DNA from: Fidelibacterota bacterium
GTDB lineage: Bacteria; Fidelibacterota; UBA2242
Assembly: GCA_003527965.1 (NCBI GenBank)
Contig: DPVY01000131.1
Location: 1-7,723 of the forward strand
Direction: 5' to 3'
DNA length: 7,723 bases
The notes beneath the pieces are model-generated. The model was not told the DNA's origin. It ran no database searches and saw nothing but the letters and a program-made list of their open reading frames with translations. The translations under genes were made by a program, and so were the position numbers. Positions 1-6,600 of this stretch are shown one piece after another (the stretch's first letter is position 1; the number at the start of each line of letters is the position of its first letter).

Positions 1-2
1 AA

Positions 3-134
3 GCGCCTTTGGAAGTTCCCGTTCACCGCGAGGAGGTATATAAACTCATTCAAGCAGAAAACCGCGCCGCCGTCCGGCATCTGCCGGATTTAAAACCCGG
101 AATGCTGGAAAATCTCTTGAAAGGAATAAAGTGA
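3..134 (+). CDS. C-terminal end of an unidentified protein (5' truncated by window edge)
   Basis: An open frame enters from the left edge and ends at TGA 132-134, giving 43 residues that start APLEVPVHREEV and end MLENLLKGIK. The tail is charged, probably helical, with no recognisable motif, so I assign no function. Support for coding comes from the frame being open while the other two forward frames have stops, from the plausible residue mix, and from GC of about 52% over bases 1-120, which falls sharply after the stop. A 324-bp non-coding gap with palindromic repeats separates it from the aminotransferase gene, so it probably belongs to a different transcription unit. It is too short to exclude a chance frame. 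Confidence 0.5.
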   Translation, partial: APLEVPVHREEVYKLIQAENRAAVRHLPDLKPGMLENLLKGIK

Positions 135-188
135 AATGCATAGCTGGGTGACACAAGAGGGCTATTTAATGTCTGTCTATAAAGTATA

Positions 189-209
189 AACCACTGAAGT
201 GGTTATTTG
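189..209 (+). terminator. Small hairpin, possible weak terminator of the upstream gene
   Basis: AACCACT (189-195) pairs with AGTGGTT (198-204). With a TGAA loop this is a 6-bp stem. The tract after it, ATTTGA, is only partly T-rich. It sits 55 bp after the stop at 134, where a terminator for that gene would be expected. The short U-run keeps confidence low; it could be just a small palindrome. Confidence 0.3.
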
Positions 210-228
210 ATACAAAGAATTATTTTAT

Positions 229-305
229 CACCATAATAAATTATGGTGTTGTCTCAACCGCAATATTATCAAGATATTGAGACAACACCTGAATTTATTC
301 AGGTG
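229..305. repeat. Inverted doublet of hairpin elements (BIME/REP-like), left copy
   Basis: Three overlapping perfect inverted repeats are visible. CACCATAAT (229-237) pairs with ATTATGGTG (240-248). GGTGTTGTCTCAA (245-257) pairs with TTGAGACAACACC (277-289). CACCTGAAT (286-294) pairs with ATTCAGGTG (297-305). The whole is therefore two copies of one 29-nt unit, facing outward from a 19-nt spacer: a TTGAGACAAC core followed by a short hairpin. Read in the same orientation the two units agree at 25 of 29 positions, and the four differences are two compensating base pairs in the stem. A related doublet lies at 7569-7687. The layout resembles the REP/BIME families of other bacteria, but I do not recognise this sequence as a named family and see no mobilising transposase. 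Confidence 0.8.
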
Positions 306-327
306 AACTTAACCGTTAATAATCTTT

Positions 328-346
328 AACTGATTCATCAGTTTTT
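328..346 (+). terminator. Hairpin followed by T5, possible weak terminator or attenuator
   Basis: AACTGA (328-333) and TCAGTT (338-343) form a 6-bp stem with a TTCA loop, running into TTTTT (342-346). The stem is weak, with two GC pairs. It lies 113 bp before the aminotransferase start. It could stop read-through from upstream or, if the promoter is further left, act in the leader of the operon. Part of it (321-339) also resembles the tail of the right repeat, so it may belong to that element instead. Confidence 0.3.
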
Positions 347-458
347 CAAGTTTATGGACAGACTCTATTTAGTTGAATCAAGATATTTTGTGGGGTTGGT
401 GTGGAAATATTGGATAAAAAAAATAATTCAATTGTATCATTTTAGAGAAAAAAACTAA

Positions 459-1619
459 ATGGCAATGGCGAGAGATATTATTATGAGAAAAAAGGGGATT
501 GATACCTCCGACAAAATATTTGTTACAAGCCCGTCTTTGCCTCCTTTGACTGAATTTAATAAATATCTAAAGGATATCTGGCAAAATAAAAAGCTGACAA
601 ACAACGGCAAATATCACCAGGAATTTGAACAAAAACTATGTGATTACCTTGGCGTAAAATACTGTTCGCCGGTTGCTAATGGAACTTTGGGATTGATTCT
701 TGCTCTGCAGGCATTAAGAATCACGGGCGAAGTAATTACAACACCTTTTTCCTTTATTGCCACAACCCATGCGTTGCATTGGAACGGTATTACACCCGTA
801 TTTTGTGATATTTCACCTGAGACTTTAAATATTAATCCTGAAAATATTGAAGCCCTGATTACACCGAAAACTACGGCTATTTTACCTGTCCATGTTTACG
901 GCAATCCTGCCGATGTGGATAAAATCCAGAAAATTGCAGATACTTACGGCTTAAAAGTTATTTATGACGCAGCCCATGCTTTTGGTGTAAAAGTCAACGG
1001 GGATTCAATATTGAATTCGGGTGATTTGTCGGTTTTGAGCTTTCATGCCACAAAAGTATTTAACACGTTTGAAGGCGGAGCAATTATTACCAATAACGAA
1101 AAGATGAAACACAGAATAGATTTTCTTAAAAATTTTGGCTTTGCCGATGAAGTAACAATTGTAGGTCCGGGAATCAACGGAAAAATGAATGAGTTTCAAG
1201 CCGCTCTTGGTTTATTACAATTAAAGTCAGTTGACGAGAATATTCATAAAAGCAAAATAATTGCTGAATACTATAGGCAACGATTGGCAGATATACCCGG
1301 AATAAAATTTCTAAAGGATTTCGCAAACACTCGACACAATTACTCCTATTTCCCGATACTAATTGATAAAGCCGGATACGGAAAAGATCGCGATGAAGTT
1401 TATGAACTTTTAAAGCAAAATAATATCTATGCCCGCAGATACTTTTATCCGTTGATAAGTCAAACGCCGACATATAGAGGATTACCGTCGGCGTCTAGTT
1501 ATAACCTGCCTGTAGCAGAAAGTGTTGCGAAACAGATTTTATGTCTGCCGATATATCCGGATTTAACTTTTCGGGATATAGACAGAATTACTAATCTTCT
1601 GAATAATAAGGAAATCTGA
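459..1619 (+). CDS. DegT/DnrJ/EryC1/StrS-family PLP-dependent sugar aminotransferase
   Basis: The 386-residue product is a fold-type I PLP aminotransferase of the family that transfers an amino group, usually from glutamate, to the keto carbon of a nucleotide-linked keto-deoxysugar in the cytoplasm. Visible landmarks in order are an acceptor-site start with LTNNGK (46-51), the phosphate-binding NGTLGL (74-79), TTPFSFIATTHA (94-105), the cofactor motif YDAAHAFG (169-176; D170 should contact the pyridine nitrogen), SFHATK (194-199), where K199 is the expected Schiff-base lysine, and FEGGAI after it. PGINGKMNEFQAALG near 235-249 is also typical. Length is normal and no catalytic residue is missing. 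The start is uncertain: ATGs at 465 and 483 are in frame, and the family usually begins near VTSPSLPP (22-29), so a shorter N-terminus is possible. Whether C3 or C4 of the sugar is aminated cannot be read from sequence. It heads the presumed operon. Confidence 0.93.
   Translation: MAMARDIIMRKKGIDTSDKIFVTSPSLPPLTEFNKYLKDIWQNKKLTNNGKYHQEFEQKLCDYLGVKYCSPVANGTLGLILALQALRITGEVITTPFSFIATTHALHWNGITPVFCDISPETLNINPENIEALITPKTTAILPVHVYGNPADVDKIQKIADTYGLKVIYDAAHAFGVKVNGDSILNSGDLSVLSFHATKVFNTFEGGAIITNNEKMKHRIDFLKNFGFADEVTIVGPGINGKMNEFQAALGLLQLKSVDENIHKSKIIAEYYRQRLADIPGIKFLKDFANTRHNYSYFPILIDKAGYGKDRDEVYELLKQNNIYARRYFYPLISQTPTYRGLPSASSYNLPVAESVAKQILCLPIYPDLTFRDIDRITNLLNNKEI
1608..1614 (+). promoter_or_regulatory. 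Ribosome-binding site supporting the TTG start at 1622
   Basis: AAGGAAA lies 7 bases before TTG 1622, inside the last codons of the aminotransferase gene. It is the best Shine-Dalgarno match in the window. With no ATG nearby, and the protein aligning with ATP-grasp N-termini from this codon, it decides the unusual TTG start and implies translational coupling with the preceding gene. Confidence 0.6.
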
Positions 1620-1621
1620 AA

Positions 1622-2752
1622 TTGCAAAAAGCCTTTTTAATTTTTAGCGGTTACAATTTTCGTGCAATAGTAGCTTTTTGCAGGGAACTTAAGGCATTGA
1701 ACCTGCCTTTTGTTATAATTGCCTGTTCGGAAAATGACCCGGTCTTTTATACAAAATATAAAAAATATGTCGGAGCAATTCGTGTAAAGCAAGAGCTGGA
1801 TCCGGAAGATTTAGAACATTGTATTCAGTCTATTCAAAGAAAAAATAAAAACTTATCCTTCATTATCTGCCCCAGTTCTGAATTTCTAAACATATTTTTA
1901 TTAGACAATCAAAGTTTCTTTGAATCTTTAGGCTGTTCAATTCCGCTGGTCTCATCAAGTATTTATGAGATGGTTTCAAATAAAGATTCCTTTTCAAAAT
2001 TATGTAAAGATAATGGAATTCCCGTACCTAAAAGATTTTCAATAGATAAAATATTATTTCCCTGTGTCGCTAAACCTAAAAGAAATATTGGTAGTAGCAA
2101 TAAAACACTTTATCCCTATATTCTTCACAATGTAGATGAATATAAAAAAATGAAATCTGAACAAAATGATGAAGAATACTATTTCGAGGAATATATTGAT
2201 GGTGAAAGCTACTATATTCTACTTTACTTATCAAAATCCGATAAAGTGATAAAGTTTTCACAGAAGAACTTAATACAGCAGTCAGGTGGGAAATCCATTG
2301 TATTGGCGCGATACAGCAAAATCCACAACCAACAAATCACATATCAGTTCATTAATATTCTTCATGAAATAAATTTTACCGGAATTATTATGATTGAAGT
2401 CAGATATAGAAATGGAGAATTTATTTTAATTGAAGCTAATCCGAGATTGTGGGGTCCTTCACAATTGTTTGTTGATGCCGGAATCCCAATATTTAAAACA
2501 TTTATCAATGATTTTCTTAATCCTAACAAATACAATAATAATAAAGCGATTATAGATGAAGATACCGTATATTTGTGGTTTAATGGCTTGCTAAATACAT
2601 TACTATCACCACAAAAATTAGCGTGGCATTTTCCAAAACCAACATTTCCTTTATTATATATCTTGCAGTTTTTAAATAAAGACGTGTATTTAAGACCAGA
2701 CACAATTAATTATTTTTTTAAAGAACTAACTCAAACAATTTTTAAGAAATAG
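1622..2752 (+). CDS. ATP-grasp domain protein, predicted carboxylate-amine ligase
   Basis: The 376-residue protein has the ATP-grasp layout. An N-terminal pre-ATP-grasp Rossmann-like part begins AFLIFSGYNFRA. Next come NKDSFSKLCKDNGIPVP (120-136), a typical entry to the ATP domain, and VAKPKRNIGSS (149-159) with the nucleotide-binding lysine K151. FEEYIDGESYY (188-198) follows, then the metal and phosphate site IEVRYRNGEFILIEANPRLWG (258-278; E259, E271, N273, R275). The EANPRxWG ending is characteristic of predicted ATP-dependent carboligases. Such enzymes activate a carboxylate as acyl-phosphate and join it to an amine or similar nucleophile. About 90 residues after the core (288-376) have no motif I recognise. 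It begins two bases after the aminotransferase stop, so acylation of the amino-sugar is attractive but inferred. Substrates cannot be read from sequence. The TTG start is supported by the AAGGAAA at 1608-1614. Base composition is notably AT-rich. Confidence 0.85.
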   Translation: MQKAFLIFSGYNFRAIVAFCRELKALNLPFVIIACSENDPVFYTKYKKYVGAIRVKQELDPEDLEHCIQSIQRKNKNLSFIICPSSEFLNIFLLDNQSFFESLGCSIPLVSSSIYEMVSNKDSFSKLCKDNGIPVPKRFSIDKILFPCVAKPKRNIGSSNKTLYPYILHNVDEYKKMKSEQNDEEYYFEEYIDGESYYILLYLSKSDKVIKFSQKNLIQQSGGKSIVLARYSKIHNQQITYQFINILHEINFTGIIMIEVRYRNGEFILIEANPRLWGPSQLFVDAGIPIFKTFINDFLNPNKYNNNKAIIDEDTVYLWFNGLLNTLLSPQKLAWHFPKPTFPLLYILQFLNKDVYLRPDTINYFFKELTQTIFKK

Positions 2753-2758
2753 TTTAAT

Positions 2759-3616
2759 ATGAATAATCCAAAATTAATTGAGAAACTAAAAGCATTGTAT
2801 AATGATAATTCAAAACATTCAAGGTATCAAAACATTCCGGCTTTTGTTCGAGAAGAACTGGGATATACTGAAACAATCGACGAAAACTGGCGTGGCGATA
2901 CAGCCAGATACAACTATTTGTTAAGTCAATTTGACTTTACAAAAGAAATGATTATTGGAGATATTGGCGCAAATACCGGATTCTTTTCTCTATCCCTGGC
3001 GCATAAATATCCGAGTATAAAAATCTATGCCTACGAGTGCAACCCAAAGCATGTTGAACATATTGAAATTATTAAGGATTATTTTTCTATTTCTAATTTA
3101 TATGTAGAACCGAAAATGCTGGATCTGAAAAACATTGATAATCTAAAATACCATGATTTAATCATTAATTTTAACGTTCTCCATCATGCGGGTGTTGATT
3201 ACGATCAGGATTTTGTGAACTTGGATAACTTTAAATCTTATGCAATTTCCTATCTGGCTAAATTGAGAGAAAAGACCGGGAAGATAATTTTTCAAATGGG
3301 TTATAATTGGGGTGGAAATAAACAAAAACCGATTATAAAACTTTCTAACGATTTGGACAAATTAGCTTTTACTGCTAAAATTTTCCAAAAAGCTGGCTGG
3401 AAAATAGATATGATTGCAATTATTAAGAAAAGCGAGAATAATTATTATGAAAATATCAGGAAAGATATTTTTGAAATATTGGTAAATGGTAATGATTGTC
3501 ATACAGAACATACAGATATTTTAAACGCCTATATCAATAAAATGAATCTAAATATATTTAGTGAATTTTATCGTAGACCCATACTTGTTTGTAAAAGGAA
3601 CCAATCTGTTGACTAA
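2759..3616 (+). CDS. Class I SAM-dependent methyltransferase
   Basis: The 285-residue product has a Rossmann-type methyltransferase core. Motif I is IIGDIGANTGFFSL (65-78), the glycine loop that holds S-adenosylmethionine. An acidic residue, E93 in IYAYECNP, ends strand 2 and should bind the ribose hydroxyls. LIINFNVLHHAG (134-145) matches motif IV. An N-terminal helical segment of about 60 residues precedes the core. The C-terminal part (about 180-285) includes FQMGYNWGG and probably shapes the acceptor site. It starts six bases after the ATP-grasp gene, with only a poor AAGAAAT upstream, so the same transcript is likely. The acceptor could be a sugar hydroxyl, an amine or the acyl group added by the ligase; the sequence does not say. 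There is no sign of truncation or missing cofactor residues. Confidence 0.85.
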   Translation: MNNPKLIEKLKALYNDNSKHSRYQNIPAFVREELGYTETIDENWRGDTARYNYLLSQFDFTKEMIIGDIGANTGFFSLSLAHKYPSIKIYAYECNPKHVEHIEIIKDYFSISNLYVEPKMLDLKNIDNLKYHDLIINFNVLHHAGVDYDQDFVNLDNFKSYAISYLAKLREKTGKIIFQMGYNWGGNKQKPIIKLSNDLDKLAFTAKIFQKAGWKIDMIAIIKKSENNYYENIRKDIFEILVNGNDCHTEHTDILNAYINKMNLNIFSEFYRRPILVCKRNQSVD

Positions 3617-3663
3617 CATATATTACTTAGCATTAATATAAAATTGTAAAATTGAGTTTTAAT

Positions 3664-6600
3664 ATGAAAAAATATATTATTTGGTCACCGCCATTCCAAC
3701 CGGATAGTGGGGGCGTCACCATTCTACATAAGCTATGTCATATGCTGAATGAACATGGACAAAATGCCTTTATTTGGCCATGGGACAATAACTTTGAAAT
3801 ATTTAATACAAATGGAAAGTATAATACTCCCCTGGCAAAAAGGGAGATGTTACCTGATGCAATTGTAATTTATCCTGAAATTGCAGTTGGAAATCCTTTG
3901 CATGCAAACCATGTAGTGCGTTGGATACTTAATGTTCCTGGAGTGATAGGCGGTGATGGCGTTTTTGGGAAAAATGATATGATCTATTATTATTCAAAAG
4001 CTTTTACAGAAGGCCGTGAAGAAGATAAATTTTTACAAATAATTGAGATATATGGTGACCTGTTTAGAAATTATAATATGGAAAGATCGGGAAGTTGTTT
4101 TGTAAGAAGAAAAGGGAAGAATCGAAAAATTGTCCATGATTTAAATGATTCAGTAGAAATTGTAAATACTACTCCATCACCTGCTTTGGTAAATCTTTTC
4201 AATAAAAGAAAGTATTTTTATAGTTATGACACTGCGACATTTCTTTCTCTACAAGCCGCAATGTGTGGTTGCATCAGTATTATTGTACCAATGGATGGTA
4301 TTTGCTTGAATGAATGGATTGAGATGAGTCCAACACGCAAATATGGAATAGCTTATGGAGAAGAAAACATAGATCATGCTATTAGAACGATGCATAAGGT
4401 CAAACCCAACTTGGAATCAGTTGAGAATCGTTCTATCAAACAATTGGAAGATTTTATTATTAAAACCCAAGAAAATGCAAAATACCGAGAGAAAGAGAGC
4501 CTATTTATTCCTCATAGAAAACAGGAAGAAAAAGAAATTAGGAATATTGTTTCCATCATCATCCCGGTTTTCAATAAAGTCGAATATACTAAAAAATGTA
4601 TAGACGCTATTTACGCAAACACACAATACCGGAATTTTGAGATAATTATCGTAGATAATGCTTCTACCGATGGCACTGATCAATATCTACGGGAGTTGGA
4701 AAAAGAGAGAGCAAATATCAGGATAATTCATAACGAAGAGAATTTCGGCTTTGCTAAGGCTAATAACCAGGCAGCTGAAATTGCAAAAGGAGAATATTTA
4801 TTATTACTAAACAACAATACGGAAGTTCAAAAAGGATGGCTTGAACCACTTCTTAATGTATTAAATGCCGATCCAGACGTTGCCACTGTTGGTAGCAAAA
4901 TGCTTTTTCCTGACGGAACAATACAACATGCAGGAGTTATTGTCTTTGATGATCAGAAGCTTCCTGATCCACTTGTTGCAAGGCATATCTATTATGGCCA
5001 AAGCAAATTTCTTGCAGAGGCAAATATTCCAAAAGAGTATCAGATTTTGACGGCAGCCTGTTTATTAATACGAAAAAATATTTATGAAAAAGCAGGCGGG
5101 TTTGATGAAGGCTATTGGAACGGTTATGAAGATGTTGATTTGTGTTTTAATATTCAAAAAATGGGTAAAAAATTGGTTTATCAGCCTCAAAGCATAGTCA
5201 TTCATCACGAATCAAAATCAGGTTCTGAAAGATTTAGCAAAGTTAGCCGAAACATTGAACGATTACATTCAAAATGGCTTGGAAAAATAATACCTGATTT
5301 TATTATAATGAAAGATGGTGCCTTACAAAAAACAAAAACAAATAAAATACTGCCTTATAAAATGCCTTCCCGTCGAATTATGGAGCAAACAGATATATCT
5401 GCTTCAACAAATAAGTTTGTTTCCATCATCCTCCTTACCTACAACGCCCTCGAATACACCAAAAAATGTATAAAATCCATTCGAGAGCAGACTCAATATC
5501 CTTATGAAATCATCTTTGTTGATAACGGATCTACCGACGGAACAAAAAGGTACTTACGGAATCTGATCCAAAAACACACCAATTTCAAACTAATAGCAAA
5601 CAAGACCAATAAAGGATTTGCAGTAGGCAACAATCAGGGTGTCAGGCAGGCTAAAGGCGAATATGTGATGATATTGAACAACGACGTGCTGGTTTCAGAT
5701 GGTTGGCTGGAAAGTATGGTAAATTCTCTTGAGAGAGATGAAAAAATCGGCATGGTTGGACCACTTACTAATTATATCAGCGGTCGACAGCGGGTTGCGA
5801 AAATTCCATACAACGATGAGAATGGGTTCCTCGAATTTGCCGGACAGGTTAGAGAGGCAAACAAAAACAAGCTAACTCCCCGTCGAAGGATTGCAGGATT
5901 TGCCGTACTGATGAGAAAAAGCCTTTATGAAGAGGTAAGTGGACTGGATGAATCCTACGGGACAGGAAATTACGAAGATGATGATCTTTGTCTAAAGGTG
6001 CAGGAAAAGGGGCACGCAATTATGGTTGACGAATCTACTTTCATTCACCATTACGGAAGCCGGACATTCAAATCAAATAAGATTAATTACAAAAAGTCCC
6101 TTACCGAAAAAGGCGCCAGATTCAAAGAGAAATGGCAGGAAGTAGACTATGAAGAGCTGTTGGAATTAAAGAATCCGCTTGAATCGGTGCATTCCAAACT
6201 CCTGGAAAAGGGCACTGAGTATTTGTCATGTGGGAATATTAAAAAAGGGATTAAAAATTTTGAGGAAATATTAAAAACTAACCCCATTAATCAGGATGCT
6301 CTTTTCGGTCTTGCTCTGAGTGCCCGGCAGAAAAATGATAATGAAACTGCATTAAAGCATTTAAAAAAACTACTGCAGCTCAATCCCAACCACGCCGGCG
6401 CCTACAATTTATCCGGTATGATTTCATTTGAAACTGGTAATCTGGAAAACGCCAAGAAATTATTCGCCACGGCAATTGAAAAAGACCCGAAATTTGTTGA
6501 AGCTCAGCGGAATTTCGGTGAAGTGTTGCTGGCATTGGAGGATTATGACACCGGAGTTCAGACTTTTATGGTAATACTTGAGAATCATCCCGATGACGTA

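Noticed and set aside
229..305. CRISPR repeats or an insertion-sequence terminal repeat
   Set aside because: There are no regularly spaced direct repeats, and no transposase or target-site duplication is visible next to the element; the symmetric head-to-head pairs fit a BIME-like repeat better.
373..440. Promoter for the operon (TTGAAT at 373, TTGGAT at 410, TATCAT at 435)
   Set aside because: No pair has both good hexamers and normal spacing. The Bacteroidetes-type TAnnTTTG is only approximated by TATTTTG at 384-390. A promoter probably lies here but cannot be placed.
2362..2703. Antisense open frame of 113 codons inside the ATP-grasp gene
   Set aside because: It runs opposite the conserved ATP-grasp motifs, and its residue mix looks like reverse translation of them; low GC makes such chance frames likely.
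3617..3663. Internal promoter in the 47-bp gap before the glycosyltransferase gene (TATAAA-like bases near 3637)
   Set aside because: The gap is nearly all A and T, so a TATAAA match is expected by chance, and no -35 element is convincing.
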